Assembly (NCBI RefSeq): GCF_014695585.1
Contig: NZ_JACJON010000030.1
Location: 1-64,000 of the forward strand
From: Microcoleus sp. FACHB-831
GTDB taxonomy: Bacteria > Cyanobacteriota > Cyanobacteriia > Cyanobacteriales > FACHB-T130
Direction of reading: 5' to 3'
DNA: 64,000 nucleotides
Shown here: positions 16,816-26,103 of the stretch, piece after piece
Position numbering within the stretch: position 1 is the stretch's first letter
Layout of the letters: every line of letters starts with the position of its first letter
Notes under the pieces: generated by a model
Told to the model about the DNA's origin: nothing
Databases searched by the model: none
What the model saw: only the letters and a program-made list of their open reading frames with translations
Made by a program: the position numbers and the translations under genes

Positions 16816-17340
16816 TTGATTGCCATCCAAGAACTTAATCAAAAAGTTAACGCTTCCCCAGACAATAGCGCCGATTGGAAATTGCTTGAGAACTCAGAGC
16901 CTCTATTTATACACCCGTTGATTGAGAACAAAGAAATTAGTCCACGAGTTAGTCCAGTTCAAGGAAACGGCTTTTATTTAAAATGGATAATTGGAATTCC
17001 CATATGGATGGTATTTATTCTTTCAGTTCCTTTTTGGGCTGAGGCAGAAGAAAAATGGTTTCGGAAGGGTGTTCGCAGTTGGAAGGGAATGACAATCAAT
17101 TCCCTCAAGTTTGGGTTGATGCATTTGACGGCTGGGATTCCTTTGTGTTGGGCTTTAAGTTTATCGGTTCCAGGATTTTTATTTGCCTGCCGTTATAAAT
17201 ATGTTTACGACAGGCATTTGCGGAAATTCAATGATGAGAACCAGGCGGTTGCTGCTGGAGTAGAAGCAAGTACAGCTGACCATGCTATCTACAATGCTAT
17301 TTTGATTACTTTTTTGGCTGTGACAATGTTACTAGGCTAA
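16816..17340 (+). CDS. CPBP-family intramembrane metalloprotease-like protein
   Basis: The three CPBP (Rce1/Abi) motifs are present: EEKWFR at residues 78-83 (EExxxR), FGLMH at 99-103 (FxxxH) and HAIYN at 156-160 (HxxxN). They lie within hydrophobic segments starting at about residues 55, 99 and 155. Members cleave prenylated or peptide substrates in the membrane. The start is uncertain: the first codon is TTG without a ribosome binding site and the frame is open back to 16765, so the N-terminus may be truncated or lie upstream. It follows the TPR gene on the same strand. Confidence 0.65.
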   Translation: MIAIQELNQKVNASPDNSADWKLLENSEPLFIHPLIENKEISPRVSPVQGNGFYLKWIIGIPIWMVFILSVPFWAEAEEKWFRKGVRSWKGMTINSLKFGLMHLTAGIPLCWALSLSVPGFLFACRYKYVYDRHLRKFNDENQAVAAGVEASTADHAIYNAILITFLAVTMLLG

Positions 17341-17412
17341 TAAGCGGAATAGAGAATTGCTGGGGGAAATAAAGCGATCGCGTAGTATTTTTGGTTCATT
17401 GCTAAAGTTACT

Positions 17413-18804
17413 TTACTGCGATACCTTGGACGACACAACCGGATGTAGCCGCCACAACCAAACGGAGGTTAACCCAGCTAATAGTGCCCCTGTCCCAAAA
17501 CAGACGCTATACCCAAAGGTAGCGGACAAATAACCGCTTCCCAAGCTGCCCAAAGCGCCTGCTGCCCCGATTATTGCGTTGTAAAATCCAATTGCAGAGC
17601 CTTCCTTATCTTTGCCAGCTAGTAGACCAACTGTTGTGCTGCTAGATACGCTAATTGCTGCCCAAGTAACACCAGTTAAGATATGAGTTAGTCCAATAAA
17701 CACCAGATTAATTGGTGCAGGTGGCATGAGAGCAAGGAACGCAAAAATTCCAAAAATACCGCACCTAAGAGCGATCGCTTGGGCTAAAAGTTTTATACCA
17801 GGGTTTTGATTAACCCGATGGCCAACAGGAACGTACAACCAAGACTCTATTGCCGACTTAACTAAAGCAATCAAGAAGACTTGGGCATTTGTAGCCTTCA
17901 ATGTGTCTGTAAGAAAAATTGGGAAGGACACAAAAACCACACTAAAAGCAAAGAAAAGCAGTATAGAACACAAATAGTAGCGCCCCAAGGGGCTTCCTAG
18001 CGGCTGAAACACCTGCTTGAAAGAATTGCGGTTAAATACAAAGTATAGGACGCGGGCTGGATAAAATATTGTCCGCCTTTCAATCACGCCTACTGTAAGT
18101 TGTCCGATTAGTTTAGGGCTAAATTTTCGGTGTCTGCGAACAATTTTCGGTTCTGGTATCCAGAGCAGGCAGAGAATCAAACTTAGTGAAGAAACAACCC
18201 CTGCAAATAACAACAATCCCCGCATGATAGCAACAGTGCTAAACCATTTGGATGCAAAAGTGAGCCAACTCATCCCGAACAAGAGGCTGCCTACAAAACT
18301 CCAACCAGTTATCTGATAAAAGCGACCGAAGAACTTAGACCATTGCTTTTCAGGAAAGCTATCTAGTACCAGCGCCGACCCCACTGGTGTGACAGCAGCC
18401 ATAAAAAATCCCCCCAAGGCGGTTAACAATAACACTTGTGAGATGTTGTTCCCAAAACTGAGCATTGATGTACATATGGCGAATCCCAGAAACCCCATAA
18501 GTAAGAAAATACGACGGTAGCCAGTCCAGTCTGATAGGTTGCCCCATACAATGAAACCGAGCATACCTACTAATGATGTTAGGGCGTTTATTTTAGCGAA
18601 ATCTGCTACATTTCCCCCTACTACTTGAACAATAAATAGGGGTAATAGCATAATTAGTAAACTCTCGCCCACTTTGTAGGGGACAAAGGCGAAGAACCAC
18701 AACGGAACGGAATTTCCTGGTTTGCGAAAAATGTTTTTGATGGTGATGCTCATTGCTGAAAAAGTCCGTAGTCTGTTGGCGGAGTTGGCTAGTAATGGAT
18801 GCAT
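17413..18804 (-). CDS. Major facilitator superfamily transporter
   Basis: The 463-residue polytopic protein has about 12 hydrophobic helices. The MFS loop 2-3 signature is seen as GNLSDWTGYRRIFLLMG, and the two six-helix halves are joined by a basic cytoplasmic loop (KIVRRHRKFSPK). The substrate is not evident. Translation may begin at the ATG at 18804 or at 18753 (MSITIKNIFRKPG); neither has a good ribosome binding site. It is monocistronic. Confidence 0.82.
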   Translation of the reverse strand: MHPLLANSANRLRTFSAMSITIKNIFRKPGNSVPLWFFAFVPYKVGESLLIMLLPLFIVQVVGGNVADFAKINALTSLVGMLGFIVWGNLSDWTGYRRIFLLMGFLGFAICTSMLSFGNNISQVLLLTALGGFFMAAVTPVGSALVLDSFPEKQWSKFFGRFYQITGWSFVGSLLFGMSWLTFASKWFSTVAIMRGLLLFAGVVSSLSLILCLLWIPEPKIVRRHRKFSPKLIGQLTVGVIERRTIFYPARVLYFVFNRNSFKQVFQPLGSPLGRYYLCSILLFFAFSVVFVSFPIFLTDTLKATNAQVFLIALVKSAIESWLYVPVGHRVNQNPGIKLLAQAIALRCGIFGIFAFLALMPPAPINLVFIGLTHILTGVTWAAISVSSSTTVGLLAGKDKEGSAIGFYNAIIGAAGALGSLGSGYLSATFGYSVCFGTGALLAGLTSVWLWRLHPVVSSKVSQ

Positions 18805-19147
18805 CCCATTTATGTAAAATTACTTAAAACTTCACTCACCCCCCTGTCAATGGGAGGATTTTAATTTGCCACCCCTGGGGTAATCAAAAGAATAGGGTTT
18901 GTTCATTTTAAAGAGGGTGGGATTGCAAGTGATGTTTTTACAAAAATGGGATACATCTACACAGCACCTCCGTAAAAGATTTACGAGCGTTACTCAGCAA
19001 AAACAGGAGCAATCATCTGGTACTAAGGAGTATTTTTAGCAAATCCCTTTTTATGTAAAAAAACATAAACGCTTGTATGGTGTTAACCCCATACTTTTTG
19101 GATAAGGCAACCCTATCCCCTTCCCTACAAGGAATGGAGAGACAAAT
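18805..19147. other. Intergenic region upstream of the MFS gene
   Basis: About 340 bp without a supported gene. It should hold the MFS promoter on the minus strand; no specific operator was recognised. Confidence 0.4.
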
Positions 19148-19177
19148 GAAAAGCTCCTCCAACAAGAGGAGCTTTTC
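19148..19177 (-). terminator. Terminator of radA
   Basis: A perfect 12-bp stem GAAAAGCTCCTC / GAGGAGCTTTTC with a 6-nt loop. The symmetric A and T tracts could act on both strands; only radA reads into it at short distance. Confidence 0.75.
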
Positions 19178-19298
19178 AAGACAGCGTTAAAGAGAGGTTA
19201 ACCGAGAAGTATGCTTTTACCTCTTTGTTACTCTTTCAAAAAGTTTTGTTCTTGTATATTCGGTTGTTTATGCCAGCCGAATTATATATCGAAGGCGA

Positions 19299-20882
19299 TT
19301 AATCATCTAAAATTGCCGCCTCGATTTCATCATAGGGGGAAAATTCATCCTCGTCTTCACGCGGTTGAGCAGGGATAGCCGCAACGATGGCGTCTATAAC
19401 TTTAGAGACTTGGATAATTTCTAAATCCAGTTCGGGGAACTTTTGCCCTTTGGGAACGATAGCTCTTTTAAAGCCTAATTTAGCAGCTTCTTTTAGCCGG
19501 AGTTCCATCTGGGAAACGGCTCGAACTTGTCCGCCTAAACCAACTTCACCAATGAGTACAGTACCGGGATCTACAATGCGATCGCGGAAACTAGCGACAA
19601 CTGCGATCGCTATTCCCAAATCTACTGCTGGTTCTGCTACGTTCAATCCCCCAGCCGAAGCAACATAAGCATCTAATTTCGATAAAGGAATCCCTACTCT
19701 TTTTTCTAAGACTGCTAGAATTTGCTGCAATCTGTTGTAGTCAACACCTGTAGTAGAACGGCGGGGCGAAGGGTAACTCGTAGGACTCACTAAGGCTTGC
19801 AATTCTACTACAATTGGCCTCGTGCCTTCGCAAGCTACTACCATTGCAGTACCGGGAGCCGCTTCATCGCGATTTCCCATGAATAACTCAGAGGGGTTAG
19901 GGACTTCCCTAAGTCCCTGGTGAATCATTTCAAAAATGCCGATTTCGTGAGTTGCACCAAAGCGATTTTTTACCGAACGCAGCAAGCGGTGAGAAGCAAA
20001 GCGATCGCCCTCAAAATAAAGCACAGTATCTACTAAATGTTCTAATACCTTGGGGCCAGCGATCGCGCCTTCCTTCGTAACGTGCCCCACAATCAACAAA
20101 GTTATATCCGCTCCCTTCGCCACCTTCATCAGCGCCGAAGTGCATTCCCTCACCTGAGCCACAGATCCCGCCGCCGAAGTCAAATTAGGAAAATACACCG
20201 TCTGGATACTGTCAATCACCGCCAAATTAGGTTTGAGCGATTCCAGTTCCTTCAAAATTTCTTCGAGATCTGTCTCTGCAAGGACATACAGGTTAGCGCC
20301 ATCAACAGGTGGACGCCTTGGAGCTTTTTCATTCTCTTCCTCTGTTGGGTTCGTAGTGGGGGATTTTGTCTCATCTGCTTCTCCCTCTAACAGGGGGAGT
20401 TCGGAGTTTACATCCTGAGTAATCCCCACACCCAGACGCGAAGCCCGCAGCTTCACCTGTTTGCCTGACTCTTCTCCACAGACATAGAGAACGCGATAAT
20501 TCTGCGACATCTGATTCGCCACCTGAAGCAGAAGCGTTGACTTCCCAATCCCCGGATCGCCCCCAATCAGCACCAAAGAGCCAGGAACAACCCCGCCGCC
20601 CAGCACGCGATCCAGTTCCCCATAGCCAGAGAACCATCGCTCCTCCTGCCCGTCAATAATTTGCGGGAACGTCAGAGAAGCTCTCGGCTGCGGTGCTTTC
20701 CCTGCTGACTTGCCATTGCCCCGGTGACTAGATTGCAAACCCCTACTCGGAAGAGCCGCTGAATGGGTAACTAACTGTTCTTCCAGGCTGTTCCAGCTTT
20801 TGCACGATGGACACTGACCGTACCATTGTGAGGATTCGCCCCCACATTCGTTACAAACATAAGTTGTTCGAGGCTTTGCCAT
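19299..20882 (-). CDS. radA: DNA repair protein RadA (Sms)
   Basis: RadA is a RecA-like ATPase that drives branch migration in recombinational repair. The N-terminal C4 zinc finger (CNECGG ... CPSCKSW) is followed by the ATPase with Walker A GGDPGIGKST and the RadA-specific KNRFG motif, then a Lon-like C-terminal domain (SAGGLNVAEPAVDL). An acidic insert of about 35 residues (near 165-200, Glu/Pro/Thr-rich) lies between the ATPase strands. The protein has 527 residues, long mainly because of this insert and an acidic tail. Confidence 0.94.
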   Translation of the reverse strand: MAKPRTTYVCNECGGESSQWYGQCPSCKSWNSLEEQLVTHSAALPSRGLQSSHRGNGKSAGKAPQPRASLTFPQIIDGQEERWFSGYGELDRVLGGGVVPGSLVLIGGDPGIGKSTLLLQVANQMSQNYRVLYVCGEESGKQVKLRASRLGVGITQDVNSELPLLEGEADETKSPTTNPTEEENEKAPRRPPVDGANLYVLAETDLEEILKELESLKPNLAVIDSIQTVYFPNLTSAAGSVAQVRECTSALMKVAKGADITLLIVGHVTKEGAIAGPKVLEHLVDTVLYFEGDRFASHRLLRSVKNRFGATHEIGIFEMIHQGLREVPNPSELFMGNRDEAAPGTAMVVACEGTRPIVVELQALVSPTSYPSPRRSTTGVDYNRLQQILAVLEKRVGIPLSKLDAYVASAGGLNVAEPAVDLGIAIAVVASFRDRIVDPGTVLIGEVGLGGQVRAVSQMELRLKEAAKLGFKRAIVPKGQKFPELDLEIIQVSKVIDAIVAAIPAQPREDEDEFSPYDEIEAAILDD

Positions 20883-21052
20883 TTTTAAATTGTGAAATAA
20901 TCTAACGTCTGCACCTAATCTTAAAAAAGGCTGAAATCCTTTAATTATGAGTATTTTGGCGTTTTTATTCTGACTTAATTGAGTGATATCTTAATGATAA
21001 GGTACTAAAACTTAATGAAAAGAAAGATCCGTGATTAGGAGGGTTTAAGAGA

Positions 21053-21781
21053 TTGGAAAGCCATAAAGAAAAAATTTTGGTGGTAGACGACGAAGCAAGC
21101 ATTCGGCGGATTTTGGAAACTCGTCTTTCCATGATTGGCTACGATGTAGTTACAGCCGCCGATGGTGAAGAAGCCTTAGAAACATTTCGCAGCGACTGTC
21201 CTGACCTAGTGGTTTTGGATGTGATGATGCCGAAGCTCGATGGCTACGGAGTTTGTCAGGAGTTGCGAAAAGAATCTGATGTGCCCATCATTATGCTAAC
21301 AGCGCTGGGGGATGTGGCCGACCGCATCACTGGTCTGGAACTGGGGGCTGATGATTATGTCGTCAAGCCTTTTTCACCCAAAGAGTTAGAAGCTCGCATC
21401 CGTTCAGTCCTGCGGCGGGTGGATAAAACTGGTGCAACTGGTATTCCTAGTTCTGGAGTTATCCATGTTGGGAATATCAAAATCGACACGAACAAGCGCC
21501 AAGTCTACAAAGGCGATGAACGCATTCGGTTGACTGGAATGGAGTTTAGTCTCCTCGAATTGTTAGTTAGCCGTTCTGGAGAACCTTTTTCCCGTTCTGA
21601 GATTTTGCAGGAAGTTTGGGGTTATACCCCAGAACGCCACGTAGACACTCGCGTGGTTGATGTCCACATTTCTCGTTTAAGAGCAAAGTTGGAAGATGAC
21701 CCCAGCAATCCAGAACTTATTCTCACAGCACGAGGGACGGGCTATCTCTTCCAGCGGATTATTGAGCCAGATGAAGTCTAA
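21053..21781 (+). CDS. rpaB: OmpR-type response regulator RpaB
   Basis: RpaB (ycf27) is the essential cyanobacterial regulator of photosystem and high-light genes, normally paired with the kinase NblS/Hik33. Receiver domain: KILVVDDEAS, acceptor Asp56 in VVLDVMMPKLDG, YVVKPFSPKEL. DNA-binding domain: EVWGYTPERHVDTRVVDVHI and TARGTGYLFQRI. The start is TTG at 21053, set by AGGAGGG nine nt upstream. The sequence is close to the canonical RpaB. A second, diverged copy follows 88 bp later. Confidence 0.9.
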   Translation: MESHKEKILVVDDEASIRRILETRLSMIGYDVVTAADGEEALETFRSDCPDLVVLDVMMPKLDGYGVCQELRKESDVPIIMLTALGDVADRITGLELGADDYVVKPFSPKELEARIRSVLRRVDKTGATGIPSSGVIHVGNIKIDTNKRQVYKGDERIRLTGMEFSLLELLVSRSGEPFSRSEILQEVWGYTPERHVDTRVVDVHISRLRAKLEDDPSNPELILTARGTGYLFQRIIEPDEV

Positions 21782-21856
21782 GAATAATTTATGAGTGTTG
21801 AGTGTTGAGTAAAAAATCAAACTAACCTTTCTACTCAAAACTCAAAACTATTTTGG
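21781..21856. repeat. GAGTGTTGAGT...CTCAAAACTCAAAACT intergenic repeat, copy 1
   Basis: An imperfect inverted repeat lies between the two rpaB-like genes; related copies are at 22602-22700 and 22701-22797. Short TGAGTTTTGAGTTTT runs also occur near 3733. Confidence 0.5.
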
Positions 21857-21869
21857 AGCATCGAGGAAT

Positions 21870-22604
21870 TTGGAAAGTCGTAAAGAAAAAATCCTGGTAG
21901 TTGACGACGAAGCTAGCATCCGTCGGATCTTAGAAACTCGTCTTGCAATGATAGGCTACGATGTCGTCACTGCCGCCGATGGAGAAGAGGCGCTGGATAC
22001 CTTTCGCGGTGACGATCCCGATCTGGTGGTTTTAGATGTGATGATGCCAAAGCTTGATGGCTACGGTGTCTGTCAGGAATTGCGGAAGCAATCGGATGTC
22101 CCCATCATCATGCTGACTGCGCTGGGGGATGCTGCTGACCGCATCACTGGCTTAGAGTTGGGAGCCGATGACTACATTGTAAAACCCTTCTCGCCAAGGG
22201 AACTGGAAGCGCGTATCCGCTGCGTTTTGCGGCGGACGGAGAAAACCAGCACTTCTGCAATTCCCACTTCTGGCGTCATCTATGTGGGAAGTATAAAAAT
22301 CGATACCAATAAACAGCAAGTCTACAAAGGCTCGGAGCGGCTTCGGCTCACGGGGATGGAGTTCAACCTGCTAGAGTTATTGGTCAGTCGCTCTGAAAAA
22401 GCTTTTTCTCGTGCTGAGATTTTGCAGAAGGTTTGGGGTTATACCGCAGAACGCTACGCAGACACTCGCGTGGTTGATGTGCATATCTCGCGGCTTAGGG
22501 CAAAATTGGGAGACGATCCGAGCAATCCAGAGTTAATTCTCACGGAACGAAATATTGGTTATAAGTTCCAGCGGATTGTTGAGCAAGATGAAGTTGGAGA
22601 ATAA
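21870..22604 (+). CDS. RpaB-like response regulator, tandem paralogue
   Basis: The 244-residue protein aligns end to end with the preceding RpaB, with clear but fewer identities. The receiver is intact (VVDDEAS, Asp56 in VVLDVMMPKLDG, YIVKPFSPREL). Changes cluster near the DNA-binding domain: KVWGYTAERYADTRVVDVHI, and the wing reads TERNIGYKFQRI where RpaB has TARGTGYLFQRI. It starts at TTG 21870 with GGAGC ten nt upstream. A tandem duplication with divergence of promoter recognition is likely; it may be co-transcribed with rpaB. Confidence 0.85.
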   Translation: MESRKEKILVVDDEASIRRILETRLAMIGYDVVTAADGEEALDTFRGDDPDLVVLDVMMPKLDGYGVCQELRKQSDVPIIMLTALGDAADRITGLELGADDYIVKPFSPRELEARIRCVLRRTEKTSTSAIPTSGVIYVGSIKIDTNKQQVYKGSERLRLTGMEFNLLELLVSRSEKAFSRAEILQKVWGYTAERYADTRVVDVHISRLRAKLGDDPSNPELILTERNIGYKFQRIVEQDEVGE

Positions 22605-22797
22605 TTATGAGTGTGAGTGTTGAGTGAAAAAACAACACTCTCTCTTCACTTCAAAACTGGAGGCGGAGCAACTCCTGCTCCGCTCAAAACTCAAAACTAT
22701 GAATAATTATGAGGGTTGAGTTTTGAGTTAAGAAACACGGCTTTTTCTTCAATTCAAAACCGGAGGTAGAGCAGCTCCTGCTCTTCTCAAAACTATT
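22602..22797. repeat. GAGTGTTGAGT...CTCAAAACTAT repeat, copies 2 and 3
   Basis: Two further tandem copies of the unit seen at 21781, each with TATGAG(T/G)GTTGAGT at one end and CTCAAAACTAT at the other and a central AACTCCTGCTCCGCTC-like core. They fill the gap between the second regulator and the next gene. Confidence 0.5.
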
Positions 22798-22804
22798 CTG
22801 AAGC

Positions 22805-23473
22805 ATGGCTAAACCAGATAGAAATCGAGTCTTGCGCCTCTTGCCAATTGTAGTTGGCGGGTTGGCTGGTTTTTTGTTACTAATTAATCGCTTGCTGACT
22901 CCCCAGCTTACCGATTCCCAAGCGCGTTCTGATGCGTTGGGGGTAATTATAAGTGCGGTTCTGATTTTGACTGGGTTGCTGTGGCAGCAAGTGCAGCCGC
23001 GATCGCCCGACGCTGTGGATCTCATCGGCGAAGAAGGTTTTGAACTAAAACCAGATTTGCCGCAAGATGTCAAGACAGAATTAGCTTGGGCATCGCATTT
23101 GTTGCTTACTAATACAGTGACGCGATCGCTTGTAGTTTACTATCAAGGCAAAGTTTTATTGCGCCGGGGCATTTTGGGCGTTAACCCAGAAGTGAAACCG
23201 GGGCCAATTTTGCAACGGGTGCTGGAAAAACAAAAGCCAGTTTATTTAGTTGATTTGAAGGCTTATCCAGGAAAAATTGAGTTTGTTTATTTGCCTGAAA
23301 ATACCCAAGGGGTAATTTGTCAGCCCCTTGGTAATAAAGGCGCGATAATATTAGGAGCAAATACGCCTCGCAGTTATACCAAGCAAGATGAAACCTGGAT
23401 CGAGGGAATTGCTGAAAAAATAGAAAATACGCTAAGTAATTGTTTAGATAATGTCGCTCCCGCTGAGATCTAA
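22805..23473 (+). CDS. Cofactor assembly of complex C subunit B (CCB2/CCB4-like, DUF2930)
   Basis: This cyanobacterial and plastid family helps attach the covalent haem c(n) to cytochrome b6. The 222-residue protein has two N-terminal membrane helices (LPIVVGGLAGFLLLI and ALGVIISAVLILTGLLW) around the conserved loop LTPQLTDSQARSDALG, then a soluble domain beginning VDLIGEEGFELKPDLP. Family recognition is by sequence pattern. It is followed after 6 bp by a DUF456 gene, suggesting co-transcription. Confidence 0.78.
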   Translation: MAKPDRNRVLRLLPIVVGGLAGFLLLINRLLTPQLTDSQARSDALGVIISAVLILTGLLWQQVQPRSPDAVDLIGEEGFELKPDLPQDVKTELAWASHLLLTNTVTRSLVVYYQGKVLLRRGILGVNPEVKPGPILQRVLEKQKPVYLVDLKAYPGKIEFVYLPENTQGVICQPLGNKGAIILGANTPRSYTKQDETWIEGIAEKIENTLSNCLDNVAPAEI

Positions 23474-23479
23474 AAAACT

Positions 23480-24013
23480 ATGGTGATTCTGTACTGGCTC
23501 CTACTTTTCCTGATGCTTGTTGGCATTGTCGGTGCTGTGGTTCCTGGAATTCCGGGATCGAGCTTAATTTTGATCGCTATTGTAGTCTGGGGTGCGGTTA
23601 CAGGTTTCAGTTCTCTCGGCGTGCCGTTAGGCGTGGCGATACTGGTTTTGCTGCTGAGTATTGGCATAGATTTTTTAGCTACTTACTGGGGAGCCAAACA
23701 AGCAGGCGCTAGTAAGTGGGGGCAAATAGGAGCGATCGCGGGCTTATTTATAGGAATTTTTGGTTTGCTGCCAGCTTTGCCCATTGGTGGGCCGCTGTTG
23801 GGGATTATAGCAGGGCCATTAGTGGGGGCGATTATTGGCGAATTTCTCTATCGACGCGAGTTGGAATTCGAGCCTAGAGCTAAGTTAGCACTTAAAGCTG
23901 GTTTGGGGATTGTGTTAGGTTCGCTGATTGGAAATTTGATTCAGGGAGTGTTAGCGATCGCCACTGTTGTGGTCTTTGTGTTCGCAACTTGGCCCCCAAC
24001 AGCAGGATTGTAA
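23480..24013 (+). CDS. DUF456 membrane protein
   Basis: The 177-residue, very hydrophobic protein shows the DUF456 pattern: LVGIVGAVVPGIPGSSLIL, GIDFLATYWGAKQAGASKWG, and Gly-rich helices GAIAGLFIGIFGLLPALPIGG and GPLVGAIIGEFL. About five membrane helices are predicted. Its function is unknown. It directly follows the CCB-type gene. Confidence 0.8.
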   Translation: MVILYWLLLFLMLVGIVGAVVPGIPGSSLILIAIVVWGAVTGFSSLGVPLGVAILVLLLSIGIDFLATYWGAKQAGASKWGQIGAIAGLFIGIFGLLPALPIGGPLLGIIAGPLVGAIIGEFLYRRELEFEPRAKLALKAGLGIVLGSLIGNLIQGVLAIATVVVFVFATWPPTAGL

Positions 24014-24147
24014 TTGCCCTATTCCTTATAGCGTATTTCTTTTTGCATACCATCTCATAGTGTGTTAACCTTTGCCTAGCCTTAGCAAGAGCTGAAAGTC
24101 CGGCAATATCATGTTTTTGTCCGGATTTAGGGCTATTCAGGCGTAGT

Positions 24148-25839
24148 ATGAGAAAGACTTTGGGTGGTGTGAGGAAAACTACTGTGGGTCGTCCAGACCT
24201 TTTAGCCCTAGCAAAACAGGGCGACGAGAGCGCGATCGCTACTCTAATTAATATTGCTTCGCAGAAACACGGTTTAACCGCCACAGTCAGCCGAAACGGT
24301 AGCTGCTTGCATGTGGTGCTGGTGTCTGCTCAAGTGCCAGAACAATACCCATGCATCCGCTTGATTTATGATGGGATGCAACGGCTGGGCAGCCCATATA
24401 TAGACTGCGTGCGCGTTTACGGGCGACAAAGCGATCGATATTGGCATAACTGGACAATTAAGTTAAACCTACGCGAACCTCTTTCTTCGCATTTATCTCC
24501 AACCGAGACTTTAATCGCAGCCACGACTGCAAGCCCAGAATCGATACAAATTGAGATGCAGCCCTCGGCTGTAACGAGCGATCGCAAACCAAAAGTTATA
24601 CAAACAAAGTACCGAAAAAAGCAGCAGCAAAAACAATTATTGCGGTTATTAGGCTGCATCGGCTGGGTGCTGATAGCGACGGGAGGTTATCTCGTCGGCG
24701 CTCAACTCAATTCCCAAGAAGCCAGGAATTCTAAAAAACCTTCGCGGAATACGCCATCTAGTTTAGTGGCAAAAAAGCCACCAGCAAGCAAGAAGCCTAA
24801 AGTTAAAGAACTCCGCAAATCTGCGGAAAGTTTAGAAGGTTTTTCTGCATTAGAACCAATATCTAGAAACCCCGATACAGCTATTACCATAAAAGCCGTA
24901 GGAGACATGGTTCCTGGTACAAAGCTTTCTCGCAAACGGACACAAAACATTGGCAATGACATCATATTTAAAGGCGTCAAACCCTATTTGCAAGGCGCTG
25001 ATATTTTATTTGGCAATTTTGAAAGTACATTAACCAACTATACCAAAAGCCCCAAAGATACCAAGCGTGAAAGGGTTCATGCCTTCCGCACGCCGCCAGA
25101 ATATGCAAAGCTGTTGAAAGACACGGGTTTTGATGTTTTAAGTGTTGCTAACAATCATTCATTAGATTATTCTTTAGTAGGTTTTGCCGACACTATAAAA
25201 AATATAGAGAAGGCAGGAATGAAATATGTTGGCAAGAAAAATCAAATACTATATTTAAATGTTAAAAATATTACCGTCGCTTTTATTGGTTTCAGCCATT
25301 CGGATTTTCACAATTCCATAAACGATCTACCTGCGGCAAAAGCTTTAGTAGAAGAAGCCAAGAAAACTGCCGAAATTGTCGTGATATCAGTTCATGGTGG
25401 TGCTGAGGGAATCGACGCAGCTAGAGTTAAGAATAAGCAGGAAATATTTTATGGAGAGAATCGAGGAAACATGGTTCTCTTTGCCAGGAGCATGGTAGAT
25501 TACGGAGCAGATTTGATTTTAGGACATGGCCCCCACGTTGTCAGATCTGTAGAAGTTTATAAAGGAAAATTGATTGCATATTCTTTGGGCAATTTTGTAG
25601 GAGACGGAGCGTTATCTACTAAAGGAGTGCTGAGTAATTCGCTAATTTTAAACGTGCAATTAAGCAAAGAAGGAAATTTTGTTGCTGGAAACATTATTCC
25701 TGTTTATTTAAATAGCCAAGGAATCCCCCAACCAGATAATAAGCTTCGCAGCGTAGAAATGCTTCGCAGTTTAACTAAAAAAGATTTTCCAAATACGCCA
25801 ATTACTATAAATGAAAAAGGGGAAATTTCAAAAGAATAG
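24148..25839 (+). CDS. CapA-family protein (poly-gamma-glutamate synthesis-like metallophosphatase fold)
   Basis: The 563-residue protein has a cytoplasmic N-terminal part (1-165), one membrane helix (LLGCIGWVLIATGGYLVGA), a Lys/Ser-rich linker and a CapA/PGA_cap domain from about 245. Motifs of the calcineurin-like fold are KAVGDMVPG, NFESTL, SVANNHSLDY, SVHGGAEG, GHGPHVV and YSLGNFV. Such proteins act outside the membrane in capsule or polymer metabolism; no cap genes are near, so the exact role is open. The N-terminal domain (LASQKHG..., QVPEQYPCIRLIYDGM) resembles regions fused to cyanobacterial membrane proteins of unknown function. Confidence 0.82.
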   Translation: MRKTLGGVRKTTVGRPDLLALAKQGDESAIATLINIASQKHGLTATVSRNGSCLHVVLVSAQVPEQYPCIRLIYDGMQRLGSPYIDCVRVYGRQSDRYWHNWTIKLNLREPLSSHLSPTETLIAATTASPESIQIEMQPSAVTSDRKPKVIQTKYRKKQQQKQLLRLLGCIGWVLIATGGYLVGAQLNSQEARNSKKPSRNTPSSLVAKKPPASKKPKVKELRKSAESLEGFSALEPISRNPDTAITIKAVGDMVPGTKLSRKRTQNIGNDIIFKGVKPYLQGADILFGNFESTLTNYTKSPKDTKRERVHAFRTPPEYAKLLKDTGFDVLSVANNHSLDYSLVGFADTIKNIEKAGMKYVGKKNQILYLNVKNITVAFIGFSHSDFHNSINDLPAAKALVEEAKKTAEIVVISVHGGAEGIDAARVKNKQEIFYGENRGNMVLFARSMVDYGADLILGHGPHVVRSVEVYKGKLIAYSLGNFVGDGALSTKGVLSNSLILNVQLSKEGNFVAGNIIPVYLNSQGIPQPDNKLRSVEMLRSLTKKDFPNTPITINEKGEISKE

Positions 25840-26023
25840 TAAGAGCGATCGCGTTATAATCTTCCCCAACCCATCTATTGCAAAGAGAGGGGCTAAGATT
25901 TATTGCCCCTTTGCTGCAAGGTAAAAGGGTTTGCGTGTTAGGTTTACCTTGAAGTATTAAAGCGCATTTTTGATTTAATATCAAATATATTTAACTATAA
26001 AAAATGAATTAAACAACTTCATA

Positions 26024-26098
26024 GCGTAGGTTGGCTTGAGGCACGCAACTCAAAATTGGCAAAAGGTTTATGGGTTTCGCTTGCAATCTACCCATCCT
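26024..26098. repeat. Dispersed hairpin repeat next to the insertion
   Basis: GTAGGTTGG...GGGTTTCGCTTGC...CTACCCATCCTA is an imperfect long hairpin of a kind common in cyanobacterial intergenic DNA. The transposon-like element begins immediately after it. Confidence 0.45.
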
Positions 26099-26103
26099 AA
26101 AAT

